Position numbers and translations under genes: made by a program. The notes beneath the pieces were generated by a model that was given only the letters and a program-made list of their open reading frames with translations, was not told the DNA's origin and made no database searches. Of a DNA stretch of 64,000 bases, positions 9,153 to 17,294 are shown in pieces. This DNA is from Streptomyces chryseus (lineage in GTDB: Bacteria > Actinomycetota > Actinomycetes > Streptomycetales > Streptomycetaceae), in contig NZ_BMVO01000009.1 in assembly GCF_014650755.1 (NCBI RefSeq), positions 124,001 through 188,000 on the forward strand, in the 5' to 3' direction. How positions within the stretch are numbered: the first letter of the stretch is position 1; each line of letters begins with the position of its first letter.

Positions 9153-10667
9153 ATGCGTGCCGCGTATGGCGTGGAGACCGTCCGGACCGCCGAGCGGGAG
9201 CTGATGGCCCGGCTCCCCGAGGGCGCTCTCATGCAGCGGGCCGCGGCCGGCCTCGCCGTGGTGTGCGCGGGGCTGCTGGGGCGGGTGTACGGCTCACGGG
9301 TCGTGCTGCTCGTCGGCAGCGGGGACAACGGCGGCGACGCGCTGTACGCGGGGGCGCGGCTGGCCCGGCGCGGCGCGGGCGTCACGGCGGTGCTGCTGGA
9401 CGCCGAGCGGGTGCACGCGGGCGGCCTCGCGGCGCTGCGGTCGGCCGGGGGCCGGGTCGCGGGTGACGCCCTCGGGGTGCTCGCGCGGGCGGACCTCGTG
9501 GTCGACGGGATCACCGGGATCGGCGGCCGGGGCGGCCTGCGGGACGCCGCCGTACCGCTGGCGCGGGCCGCGCGGGACTCGGGGGCGGTCGTCGTCGCCG
9601 TGGACCTGCCCAGCGGGGTCGAGGCGGACAGCGGGGAGGTCCGGGGGGAGTGCGTGCGGGCCGACGCCACTGTGACGTTCGGCACGTACAAGCCCGGGCT
9701 GCTGATCGATCCCGCCCGGGAGTACGTGGGCGCCGTGCGGCTGGTCGAGCTGGGGCTCGACCTCGGGACGGCCGAGGCCGACGTCGAGGCGCTCCAGCAC
9801 GCGGACGTGGCCGCGCTGCTGCCGGTCCCCGGCGCGGAGAGCGACAAGTACCGGCGCGGGGTGGTGGGCGTCGTCGCAGGCTCGGAGCGGTACCCGGGGG
9901 CGGCGGTGCTCGCGGTCGCCGGGGCGCTGCGGGGCGGGGCCGGGGCCGTGCGGTACGTGGGGCACGGGGCGGACGCGGTCGTCGCGCGCTTCCCGGAGGC
10001 GCTGGTGCACGCGGGGCCGCCGTCGAAGGCCGGGCGGGTCCAGGCGTGGGTCGTCGGGCCGGGGCTCGGGGAGGACGCGGACGGCGCGCTGGAGGACGTA
10101 CTGGCGTCGGACGTGCCGGTGCTGGTGGACGCGGACGGGCTGCGGCCCCTGGAGCCGGAGCGGGTGCGGGGCCGCGACGCGCCGACGCTGCTGACGCCGC
10201 ACGCGGGGGAGGCGGCGGCGCTGCTCGGGGTCTCCCGGGAGGAAGTGGAGGCGGGGCGGCTGGTCGCGGTGCGGGAGCTGGCCGCGCTGTACGGGGCGAC
10301 CGTGCTCCTGAAGGGGTCCACGACGCTGGTGGCGCCGCCGGGCGGTGCGGGGTTCGCGGTACGGCGGCCGGTGCGGGTGAACCCGACCGGGACGCCCTGG
10401 CTGGCCACGGCGGGCAGCGGTGACGTGCTGTCCGGGCTCGCGGGGGCGCTGCTGGCGGCGGGGCTGGGGGCGATGGACGCCGGGTCGGTCGCGGCGTACC
10501 TGCACGGGCTGGCGGGGCGGCTGGCGGCGGGCGGGCAGGGGGGCGACGGCGTGCTCGGCGGGGCGCCGGTGGGGGCGCACGACGTCGCGGACGCGGTGCC
10601 GGGGGCCTGGCGCGGGGTCGTGGGACGGGGGCGGGCGGCTCCGGGGACGCCGTCCGGGACCGCGTGA
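9153..10667 (+). CDS. nnr: Bifunctional NAD(P)H-hydrate epimerase / ADP-dependent dehydratase
   Basis: The enzyme repairs hydrated NADH and NADPH. The protein has 504 residues. The N-terminal YjeF-type epimerase half (about 1-215) has the GSGDNGGDALYAGARL motif. The C-terminal ribokinase-like dehydratase half (about 225-485) has GVVGVVAGSERYPGAA, LTPHAGEAAALLG and the nucleotide-site motif NPTGTPWLATAGSGDVLSGL. The ATG at 9153 follows AGGTGGAG. Codon choice is even more GC-biased than in the neighbours. A 171-nt gap without a recognisable gene separates it from alr. Confidence 0.95.
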   Translation: MRAAYGVETVRTAERELMARLPEGALMQRAAAGLAVVCAGLLGRVYGSRVVLLVGSGDNGGDALYAGARLARRGAGVTAVLLDAERVHAGGLAALRSAGGRVAGDALGVLARADLVVDGITGIGGRGGLRDAAVPLARAARDSGAVVVAVDLPSGVEADSGEVRGECVRADATVTFGTYKPGLLIDPAREYVGAVRLVELGLDLGTAEADVEALQHADVAALLPVPGAESDKYRRGVVGVVAGSERYPGAAVLAVAGALRGGAGAVRYVGHGADAVVARFPEALVHAGPPSKAGRVQAWVVGPGLGEDADGALEDVLASDVPVLVDADGLRPLEPERVRGRDAPTLLTPHAGEAAALLGVSREEVEAGRLVAVRELAALYGATVLLKGSTTLVAPPGGAGFAVRRPVRVNPTGTPWLATAGSGDVLSGLAGALLAAGLGAMDAGSVAAYLHGLAGRLAAGGQGGDGVLGGAPVGAHDVADAVPGAWRGVVGRGRAAPGTPSGTA

Positions 10668-10838
10668 CGCGGGCGGGGGGCGCGGGCGCGAAGCCCGCTG
10701 CTGCCCACACGGCACGCTCTGCATCCCCAGCAGTGGCCCCCTGCGCGGCCCGCCCCCTGGCTTGGGCCCGCCCCCGCGGCCGGTCGGTGGGTGCGAGGCG
10801 GGCCGAGGCTGTCGTACGGCTCTGAGACACTTGGCGCG

Positions 10839-11999
10839 ATGACCGCGATGACCCATACCCCCATGCGCGCCCGCGCCGAGATCGACCTGGCGGCCCTGCG
10901 AGCCAACGTGCGGGCCTTGCGTGCGCGCGCGGCGGGCGCCCAGCTGATGGCCGTGGTGAAGTCCGACGCGTACGGACACGGAGCCGTGCGCTGCGCCCGC
11001 GCGGCCCTCGACGCCGGGGCGACCTGGCTGGGGACCGCCACCCCGGACGAGGCGCTGGCGCTGCGCGCCGCCGGGTTCGACGGGCCGCTGATGTGCTGGC
11101 TGTGGACCCCCGGCGGGCCCTGGCGCGAGGCGGTCGAGGCGGGCATCGACGTGTCCGTGAGCGGGATGTGGGCCCTGGAGGAAGTGACCGCCGCCGCGCG
11201 GGCGGCGGGGCGGGTGGCGCGCGTCCAGCTCAAGGCGGACACCGGACTCGGACGCAACGGATGCCAGCCGGCCGACTGGCCGGAGCTGGTGCGCCGGGCC
11301 CTGGAGGCGCCGGACGCCGTCAAGGTGACCGGGCTCTGGTCGCACTTCGCCTGCGCGGACGAGCCCGGGCATCCCTCGATCGACGCTCAGCTGGCCGTCT
11401 TCCACGACATGGTCGAGCACGCGGAGAAGGCCGGGGCCGAGCCCGAGGTCCGGCACATCGCCAACTCGCCCGCGACGCTGACCCTGCCCGCGTCGCACTT
11501 CGATCTCGTACGGACCGGCATCGCCATGTACGGCGTCTCCCCGAGTCCGGAGCTCGGCACGCCCGCCGACTTCGGGCTGCGGCCCGTCATGACGCTCGCC
11601 GCCTCCGTGGCCCTGGTCAAGCGGGTGCCGCAGGGGCACGGCGTCAGCTACGGGCACCACTACGTGACACCGGCGGAGACGAACCTCGGGCTGATCCCCG
11701 TCGGGTACGCCGACGGTGTGCCGCGCCACGCGTCCGGCACCGGCCCCGTGCTCGTCGGCGGCACGTGGCGGCGGGTGGCCGGGCGGGTCGCCATGGACCA
11801 GTTCGTGGTCGACCTCGGGGAGGACGTGGTGGAGCCGGGGGACGAGGCCGTGCTGTTCGGGCCCGGCGACCGGGGCGAGCCGACTGCCGAGGACTGGGCG
11901 CGGGCGGCGGACACGATCGCGTACGAGATTGTCACTCGCATCGGATCGCGGGTACCACGCGTCTATGTGGATGAGGAACCCGGCAGTCCCGACAGCTAG
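10839..11999 (+). CDS. alr: Alanine racemase
   Basis: A PLP enzyme that makes D-alanine for peptidoglycan. It has 386 residues. Lys41 in MAVVKSDAYGHG is the PLP lysine. The motifs ADTGLGRNG and HIANSPATL are present, and the second catalytic base Tyr lies in GHGVSYGHHY. The ATG at 10839 is taken; ATGs at 10848 and 10863 are alternatives. GACACT at 10826-10831 lies 7 nt before the ATG, so a leaderless message is possible. The hydrolase gene follows after 12 nt. Confidence 0.96.
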   Translation: MTAMTHTPMRARAEIDLAALRANVRALRARAAGAQLMAVVKSDAYGHGAVRCARAALDAGATWLGTATPDEALALRAAGFDGPLMCWLWTPGGPWREAVEAGIDVSVSGMWALEEVTAAARAAGRVARVQLKADTGLGRNGCQPADWPELVRRALEAPDAVKVTGLWSHFACADEPGHPSIDAQLAVFHDMVEHAEKAGAEPEVRHIANSPATLTLPASHFDLVRTGIAMYGVSPSPELGTPADFGLRPVMTLAASVALVKRVPQGHGVSYGHHYVTPAETNLGLIPVGYADGVPRHASGTGPVLVGGTWRRVAGRVAMDQFVVDLGEDVVEPGDEAVLFGPGDRGEPTAEDWARAADTIAYEIVTRIGSRVPRVYVDEEPGSPDS

Positions 12000-12011
12000 G
12001 AGAGCGGCACC

Positions 12012-13244
12012 GTGAGCGAGAGCAGCGCGCCCGGCGTGGCGGAGGTGGCGGCCGAGGTCGCCACCTCCGCCGTCGGCAACTGGCGCCGGGCGGGTGTGGC
12101 CGGCGCCGCGATAGGTGTGGTCGCGGCGGGCGCGGCGGCCGGGGTCGCCCTGGAGCGGATGACCGTCGGCCGGGGCATGCGGAAGAAGGCGCGGCTGGCG
12201 CTGGACGCCGTCGGGCCGTACGGCGCTCTGCGCGGCATGCCGGGGCAGGCCCTCGCGGACGACGGGACCGAGATCTACTACGAAGTGGACGAGGTGGAGT
12301 CGGACGGCGGCTCGTCGGGACCGCGCCGGCGCCGGCTCTTCGGGCGCAGGACCCCGGCGCCGGTCACCGTCGTCTTCAGCCACGGCTTCTGCCTCAGCCA
12401 GGACTCGTGGCACTTCCAGCGGGCGGCGCTGCGGGGCGTCGTACGGACCGTCCACTGGGACCAGCGCAGTCACGGGCGTTCGGATCGCGGCGCCGCCCAG
12501 GCCCGTGGTGTCGCGGTCGACATCGAGCAGCTGGGGCGCGACCTGAAGGCCGTGATCGACGCCGCCGCGCCCAAGGGCCCGCTGGTGCTGGTGGGGCACT
12601 CGATGGGCGGCATGACGGTGATGGCCCTGGCCGACCAGTACCCCGAGCTCATCCGCGAGCGGGTCGTCGGCGCCGTGTTCGTCGGTACGTCGTCGGGGAA
12701 CCTCGGCGAGGTCAACTTCGGTCTGCCGGTGGCCGGCGTGAACGCCGTGCGCCGGGTCCTGCCCCGCGTGCTGCGCGCCCTCGGCACGCAGGCGGAGATC
12801 GTCGAACGCGGGCGGCGGGCCACCGCGGACCTGTTCGCCGGTCTCATCAAGCGGTACTCGTTCGGTTCGAGGGACGTCGACCCGGCCGTCGCGCGGTTCG
12901 CGGAGCGGCTGATCGAGGGAACGCCGATCGACGTGGTCGCGGAGTTCTACCCGGCGTTCACCGACCACGACAAGGCCGAGGCGCTGGAGATCTTCGCGGA
13001 GGTTCCGGTGCTGGTGCTCGCGGGCGACAAGGACCTCGTGACGCCCAGTGAGCACAGCGAGGGCATCGCCCGTCTGCTGCCGGACGCCGAGCTGGTGATA
13101 GTGCCGGACGCCGGCCACCTGGTCATGCTGGAGCACCCCGAGGTGGTCACCGACCGGCTCGCGGACCTGCTGGCGCGGGTGGGCGCCGTACCGGCAGACG
13201 CTAACGTTGGGACGTATGGAAGCACCGCACAGCCCGGCGGCTGA
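12012..13244 (+). CDS. Alpha/beta hydrolase, membrane-anchored N-terminus
   Basis: The 410-residue protein starts with a short polar segment and a hydrophobic Ala/Gly/Val helix (about 28-48), so it is probably membrane-anchored. The catalytic domain has the oxyanion motif FSHGFCLS, HWDQRSHGRSD, the nucleophile elbow GHSMGG and a C-terminal GHLVMLEHPE His. This completes the Ser-Asp-His set expected for the fold. The substrate is unknown. The gene is placed between alr and tsaE in the actinobacterial conserved order; its last 29 nt overlap tsaE. Confidence 0.88.
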   Translation: MSESSAPGVAEVAAEVATSAVGNWRRAGVAGAAIGVVAAGAAAGVALERMTVGRGMRKKARLALDAVGPYGALRGMPGQALADDGTEIYYEVDEVESDGGSSGPRRRRLFGRRTPAPVTVVFSHGFCLSQDSWHFQRAALRGVVRTVHWDQRSHGRSDRGAAQARGVAVDIEQLGRDLKAVIDAAAPKGPLVLVGHSMGGMTVMALADQYPELIRERVVGAVFVGTSSGNLGEVNFGLPVAGVNAVRRVLPRVLRALGTQAEIVERGRRATADLFAGLIKRYSFGSRDVDPAVARFAERLIEGTPIDVVAEFYPAFTDHDKAEALEIFAEVPVLVLAGDKDLVTPSEHSEGIARLLPDAELVIVPDAGHLVMLEHPEVVTDRLADLLARVGAVPADANVGTYGSTAQPGG

Positions 13245-13728
13245 CGTCACCGCCGTCCTCACCGTCCACTCGCCCGACCTGATGCAGGAGTTCGGGCGCC
13301 GGCTCGCGAAGCTGCTGCGCCCCGGTGACCTGGTGATGCTCACCGGTGAGCTCGGGGCGGGCAAGACGACGCTGACCCGTGGCCTCGGCGAGGGCCTGGG
13401 GGTGCGCGGCGCCGTGACGTCGCCGACGTTCGTCATCGCCCGCGTCCACCCCCCGCTGACCGGCGGGCCCGCCCTCGTGCACGTCGACGCGTACCGGCTG
13501 GGCGGCGGGCTCGACGAGATGGAGGACCTCGACCTCGACGTCTCGCTGCCGGACTCCGTGGTCGTGGTGGAGTGGGGCGAAGGGAAGGTCGAGGAGCTGT
13601 CCGACGACCGGCTCCACGTGGTGATCCACCGGGCCGTGGGGGACGCCGACGACGACGTGCGCCGGGTGACGGTGAGCGGGATCGGGGCCCGGTGGGCCGG
13701 CGAGGACCTGGCCGCGCTGGGCGCCTGA
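13216..13728 (+). CDS. tsaE: tRNA threonylcarbamoyladenosine biosynthesis ATPase TsaE
   Basis: TsaE is the ATPase partner of TsaB and TsaD in making t6A37 in ANN-decoding tRNAs. It has 170 residues, with Walker A GELGAGKTTLTRG, switch motif TSPTFVIAR, the HVDAYRLGG strand and VEWGEG. The ATG at 13216 is used; it lies inside the end of the hydrolase gene. TAACGT at 13202-13207 could be an internal promoter -10. TsaB and TsaD are encoded nearby at 14734 and 15892. Confidence 0.95.
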   Translation: MEAPHSPAADVTAVLTVHSPDLMQEFGRRLAKLLRPGDLVMLTGELGAGKTTLTRGLGEGLGVRGAVTSPTFVIARVHPPLTGGPALVHVDAYRLGGGLDEMEDLDLDVSLPDSVVVVEWGEGKVEELSDDRLHVVIHRAVGDADDDVRRVTVSGIGARWAGEDLAALGA

Positions 13729-13805
13729 CGTCCGTACGTTCCGACAAGACGTCGGCAAGATGTTGCGCCGGTGAGGCCGGGCGTGGTCACATGGATACCG
13801 AGACC

Positions 13806-13825
13806 TGGTTAGGTCTACCTAACCA
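13806..13825. promoter_or_regulatory. Perfect 9-2-9 inverted repeat, likely operator
   Basis: The sequence TGGTTAGGT-CT-ACCTAACCA has perfect 9-bp arms around 2 bp and lies 31 nt ahead of the small gene at 13857. The tight spacing fits a homodimeric repressor such as a GntR-type protein. The halves recall TTAGG/CCTAA of iron boxes, but their spacing is much shorter than in DtxR/IdeR sites. The binding protein is unknown. Confidence 0.55.
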
Positions 13826-13856
13826 CGCCTGCTCAACCGGAGCCCAGGAGGCATCC

Positions 13857-14024
13857 ATGCCGGCTTCAGAACGAGAAGTGACCCCGCCGCTCTCCATGCG
13901 CGACCTGCTCGCCTCGTGCGTGGCGGCCACAGCCGTCTCCACGCCGCCGAGAGAGAAGCCGCAGGAGGGCGAGGCGTCCGGGGCCCCGGCCGAGGAACCC
14001 GCGCAGCGGCGCGACGCCGCGTAG
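13857..14024 (+). CDS. Small protein of unknown function (55 aa)
   Basis: The ATG at 13857 is preceded by AGGAGG at 13846-13851, one of the best ribosome-binding sites in the window, which supports a real gene. The product has a helical start (SMRDLLASCVAATAV) and a low-complexity Pro/Glu/Ala tail (KPQEGEASGAPAEEPAQ). There is no signal peptide or recognised domain. A perfect inverted repeat sits just upstream. It lies between tsaE and a convergent gene, and its product is not identifiable. Confidence 0.6.
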   Translation: MPASEREVTPPLSMRDLLASCVAATAVSTPPREKPQEGEASGAPAEEPAQRRDAA

Positions 14025-14055
14025 ACCAGCGGCGCCGTAGCTCGTACGAGCGTAT

Positions 14056-14622
14056 CTACGGGACGACGACGACCTTCACCCCGACCGTCGCGAAGCTCCA
14101 CAGCGCGTCGCCGTCGGGCCGCTGCATGCGGACGCCGCCGGTCTTGTTCCGCGGGTCCGGGGTCCGCATCGAGCCGTCCACCGCCGCGCTGAAGCCGATC
14201 GGCACGCCCTCGACCGTCGTGAACCGTACGACGTGCTCCACCTGCACCCCGTCGGAGCCGGTGATGAGTCCCGAACGCGAGCCCACCGCGTAGGAACCCG
14301 GCGGCGGACTGACCGTGCTCGGCGCCACCCGGAACGTCCGGGTGGCCCGGCCGTTCCCGTCCACCAGCCACACCCGTCGCTCGGCCAGCGCGTACACCAC
14401 CCGCGTGCCCGTGCCCGACTGGGCCGGCACCGCGAGGGCGTCCTTCTTCGCCGGCGCCTTGGGCGGGTGCGTGGCGTGCGCCGCGGGGGCCTTGCCGGCC
14501 CGGGGTTCGGCGAGCTGGGCGGGGGAGGGGGCATTCGCCGACGCCTGGTAGGCGAGGAAGGCGACCGCCGCCACGGCCGCCGCGGTGAGCCCGGCCACCA
14601 TTCCCGAGCTGCTCCTTGCCAC
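14056..14622 (-). CDS. L,D-transpeptidase-like (YkuD-fold) protein lacking the catalytic Cys
   Basis: The 188-residue protein has an N-terminal membrane or signal helix (GLTAAAVAAVAFLAYQA) and a Pro/Ala/Lys spacer to about residue 70. The domain that follows reads like a YkuD fold: VVYALAERRVWLVDGNG, RTFRVAPSTVSPPPGSYAV, and RMQRPDGDALW near the end. In active enzymes the signature is SHGC(I/V)RM. Here the equivalent stretch is KTGGVRM, with Gly163 in place of the nucleophile and Thr161 in place of the His. The fold assignment is inference from pattern. If right, the protein is catalytically dead and may be a cell-wall-binding or regulatory relative. The GTG at 14622 follows GAGGTGGAG. Confidence 0.7.
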   Translation of the reverse strand: MARSSSGMVAGLTAAAVAAVAFLAYQASANAPSPAQLAEPRAGKAPAAHATHPPKAPAKKDALAVPAQSGTGTRVVYALAERRVWLVDGNGRATRTFRVAPSTVSPPPGSYAVGSRSGLITGSDGVQVEHVVRFTTVEGVPIGFSAAVDGSMRTPDPRNKTGGVRMQRPDGDALWSFATVGVKVVVVP

Positions 14623-14733
14623 CTTGCTCCACCTCGTGTCCGTACCGCTCGCGTGTTTGGGGTGACGGTAGCGCAGGGGCCGACAGGGGCGGGGGACGCC
14701 GTGCTCCCTCCGCGCGGGCCGTAGGCTGTTTGT

Positions 14734-15387
14734 GTGCTCCTGCTCGCCGTTGATACCGCCACCCCAGCCGTCACCGTCGCCCTCCACGACGGTGACTCCG
14801 TCATCGCCGAGGCCGGCCAGGTCGACGCCCGCCGCCACGGGGAGCTGCTGCTGCCCACGGTCGACCGCGTGCTCGCCCGGGCGGGCCTGAAACTCGACGC
14901 CGTGACCGGTGTCGTCGTGGGCGTCGGCCCCGGTCCGTACACCGGACTGCGCGTCGGGCTCGCGACGGCCGAGACCTTCGGCCTCGTGCTCGGAGTGCCG
15001 GTCCACGGCCTGTGCACCCTGGACGGACTGGCGTACGCCGCCGGGCTCACCGGCCCCTTCGCGGTGGCCACCGACGCCCGCCGCAAGGAGGTCTACTGGG
15101 CGCGCTACGACGACGCCCGCACCCGTGTGTCCGAGCCCGCAGTCGACCGGCCCGCCGACATCGCGGAGCAGCTCGCGGGCCTCCCGGTGGTCGGCTCCGG
15201 GGCGCTTCTCTACCCCGAGGCGTTCGGGGACGCGCGCGGGCCCGAGCACCAGTCGGCGGGCGCGCTGGCGTCGCTCGCCGCCGAGAAGCTCGCGGCGGGG
15301 GAGCCCTTCCTGCCGCCGCTGCCGCTGTACCTGCGCCGGCCCGACGCCCAGGTCCCCAAGAACTACAAGGTGGTCACTCCCCAGTGA
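14734..15387 (+). CDS. tsaB: tRNA t6A modification scaffold protein TsaB
   Basis: TsaB is a non-catalytic ASKHA-fold partner of TsaD. It has 217 residues, starts VLLLAVDTATPAVTVAL and has the family loop GVGPGPYTGLRVGLATA. TAGGCT at 14722-14727 ends 6 nt before the GTG and there is no ribosome-binding site, so the message is probably leaderless and a new transcription unit starts here. The stop overlaps the rimI start (GTGA). Confidence 0.95.
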   Translation: MLLLAVDTATPAVTVALHDGDSVIAEAGQVDARRHGELLLPTVDRVLARAGLKLDAVTGVVVGVGPGPYTGLRVGLATAETFGLVLGVPVHGLCTLDGLAYAAGLTGPFAVATDARRKEVYWARYDDARTRVSEPAVDRPADIAEQLAGLPVVGSGALLYPEAFGDARGPEHQSAGALASLAAEKLAAGEPFLPPLPLYLRRPDAQVPKNYKVVTPQ

Positions 15388-15899
15388 CCGCTTGCCTGAG
15401 AGAAATGCGCTGGTGGGACATCGACCCGGTGCTCGAACTCGAACGCGAGCTGTTCCCCGAGGACGCCTGGTCGCCCGGCATGTTCTGGTCCGAACTCGCC
15501 CACGCGCGCGGGCCGCAGGCCACCCGCCGGTACGTGGTGGCCGAGGAGGCGGGCCGGATCGTCGGGTACGCGGGCCTGGCCGCCGCCGGGGAGCAGGGCG
15601 ACGTACAGACCATCGCCGTCTCCAAGGACCAGTGGGGGACCGGACTCGGGGCCCGGCTGCTCACCGATCTGCTGGGGCACGCGACCGCCTTCGAATGCGC
15701 CGAGGTGCTCCTCGAAGTGCGCGTCGACAACACCCGCGCGCAGAAGCTGTACGAGCGCTTCGGCTTCGAGCCGATCGGCTTCCGGCGCGGCTACTACCAG
15801 CCGGGCAACATCGACGCGCTCGTGATGCGGCTGACGACGACGACCGACCCGGCGAACCCCGCGCCCTCCGTACGAGAAACCGAGAATCACCATGGCTGA
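15384..15899 (+). CDS. rimI: Ribosomal-protein-alanine N-acetyltransferase-like GNAT protein RimI
   Basis: This is a 171-residue GNAT acetyltransferase whose family acetylates the N-terminus of ribosomal protein S18 and sometimes other proteins. The core motif is the acetyl-CoA loop QWGTGLGARLL, followed by LEVRVDNTRAQKLYERFGF and the C-terminal YYQPGNIDALVMRL. It is translationally coupled: GTG at 15384 overlaps the tsaB stop by 4 nt, and its last 8 nt overlap tsaD. Confidence 0.93.
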   Translation: MTACLREMRWWDIDPVLELERELFPEDAWSPGMFWSELAHARGPQATRRYVVAEEAGRIVGYAGLAAAGEQGDVQTIAVSKDQWGTGLGARLLTDLLGHATAFECAEVLLEVRVDNTRAQKLYERFGFEPIGFRRGYYQPGNIDALVMRLTTTTDPANPAPSVRETENHHG

Positions 15900-17001
15900 C
15901 GAACCGCTCGTCCTCGGCATCGAGACCTCCTGCGACGAGACCGGCGTCGGCGTCGTGCGCGGTACGACCCTGCTCGCCGACGCCATCGCGTCGAGCGTCG
16001 ACGAGCACGCCCGCTTCGGCGGTGTGGTGCCGGAGGTCGCGTCCCGCGCCCACCTGGAAGCGATGGTTCCCACCATCGAGCGGGCGCTGAAGCAGGCCGG
16101 CGTCGCCGCCTCCGACCTGGACGGCATCGCGGTGACGGCGGGCCCCGGGCTCGCCGGGGCGCTGCTGGTGGGCGTCTCCGCGGCGAAGGCGTACGCGTAC
16201 GCGCTGGGCAAGCCGCTGTACGGCGTGAACCACCTGGCGTCGCACATCTGCGTCGACCAGCTGGAGCACGGCCCGCTGCCCGAGCCCACGATGGCGCTGC
16301 TGGTCAGCGGCGGGCACTCGTCGCTGCTGCTCGCGCCGGACATCACCAACGACGTACGGCCGATGGGCGCGACCATCGACGACGCGGCGGGCGAGGCGTT
16401 CGACAAGATCGCGCGCGTACTGGACCTGGGCTTCCCCGGCGGTCCCGTCATCGACCGGCTCGCGCGCGAGGGCGACCCGAAGGCGATCGCCTTCCCGCGC
16501 GGCCTGACCGGCCCGCGCGACGCGGCGTACGACTTCTCCTTCTCGGGCCTCAAGACGTCGGTGGCGCGCTGGATCGAGGCCAAGCGCAGCGCGGGCGAGG
16601 AGGTTCCGGTACGGGACGTGGCGGCGTCCTTCCAGGAGGCGGTCGTCGACGTGCTGACCCGCAAGGCGGTACGGGCGTGCAAGGACGAGGGCGTCGACCA
16701 TCTGATGATCGGCGGCGGTGTGGCGGCCAATTCGCGGCTGCGGGCGCTCGCGCAGGAGCGGTGCGAGCGGGCCGGCATCCGGCTGCGGGTGCCGAGGCCG
16801 GGGCTGTGCACGGACAACGGGGCGATGGTGGCGGCCCTCGGCGCGGAGATGGTCGCGCGGGGCCGGGCGGCGTCGGACTGGGACCTGTCGGCGGACTCCT
16901 CGCTGCCGGTCACCGAGCCGCACGTACCGGGCACCGGGCACGGTCACACGCACGACCACGACCACGTGCACGAGATGAGCAAGGACAACCTCTACTCATG
17001 A
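15892..17001 (+). CDS. tsaD: tRNA threonylcarbamoyladenosine transferase TsaD, with His-rich tail
   Basis: TsaD is the catalytic subunit that transfers threonylcarbamoyl to A37 of tRNA. It has 369 residues. The start LGIETSCDETGVGVV, the metal-binding HLASH motif in VNHLASHICVDQ, SGGHSSLLL and the GGGVAANSRLR loop are all typical. The last 30 or so residues are an unusual extension in which about ten His alternate with Asp, Gly or Thr (GHGHTHDHDHVHEM), probably metal-binding. The ATG at 15892 lies within the end of rimI, and its stop overlaps the next gene (ATGA). Confidence 0.96.
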   Translation: MADEPLVLGIETSCDETGVGVVRGTTLLADAIASSVDEHARFGGVVPEVASRAHLEAMVPTIERALKQAGVAASDLDGIAVTAGPGLAGALLVGVSAAKAYAYALGKPLYGVNHLASHICVDQLEHGPLPEPTMALLVSGGHSSLLLAPDITNDVRPMGATIDDAAGEAFDKIARVLDLGFPGGPVIDRLAREGDPKAIAFPRGLTGPRDAAYDFSFSGLKTSVARWIEAKRSAGEEVPVRDVAASFQEAVVDVLTRKAVRACKDEGVDHLMIGGGVAANSRLRALAQERCERAGIRLRVPRPGLCTDNGAMVAALGAEMVARGRAASDWDLSADSSLPVTEPHVPGTGHGHTHDHDHVHEMSKDNLYS

Positions 17002-17261
17002 CCGTCGCCCTGATGTGGGAGGCCCGCGCGGTCGAGGGCCGGGGCGCGGAACTGCTGGAGTGGGCCCGGGCGCGGGCGCGGATCCTGGCGGCGGAGCCGG
17101 TGCGCACGGAGATCCTGCGGGCGCCGCAGGACCGCGTGCTCGTACTGACCTGGTGGGACGCTGAGTTCAACGCCGACCTGCCGGAACTTCCGGAACCCGA
17201 GGCGGACTTGATCACGCGGGCGGTCCACCGCTGGCGCTTCGAGTCGGTGGACGTGGCCTGA
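16998..17261 (+). CDS. Small protein of the tsa operon, possible dimeric alpha+beta barrel fold
   Basis: The 87-residue product starts MTVALMWEARAVEGRGAELLEWARAR and ends with VHRWRFESVDV. The order strand-helix-strand (VLVLTWWDA) and the size resemble the small antibiotic-biosynthesis-monooxygenase-like barrels, but this is only a pattern resemblance. The ATG overlaps the tsaD stop by 4 nt, so it is translated with the tsa genes. Function unknown. Confidence 0.75.
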   Translation: MTVALMWEARAVEGRGAELLEWARARARILAAEPVRTEILRAPQDRVLVLTWWDAEFNADLPELPEPEADLITRAVHRWRFESVDVA

Positions 17262-17294
17262 TCGGCCCGGCGGGCTCTGGGTACTGTCGTGCTC

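Noticed and set aside
10668..10838. RNA gene between nnr and alr
   Set aside because: No cloverleaf, conserved RNA motif or terminator was seen; the sequence is GC-rich and without clear structure.
9294..13790. A 1498-codon open frame on the minus strand across nnr, alr, the hydrolase and tsaE
   Set aside because: It is antisense to five well-identified genes and has no family motif. Long open antisense frames are normal at this GC content.
13806..13825. Iron box (DtxR/IdeR/DmdR1 site)
   Set aside because: The TTAGG and CCTAA halves are only 4 bp apart, whereas known iron boxes place them 9 bp apart, and the neighbouring gene has no link with iron.
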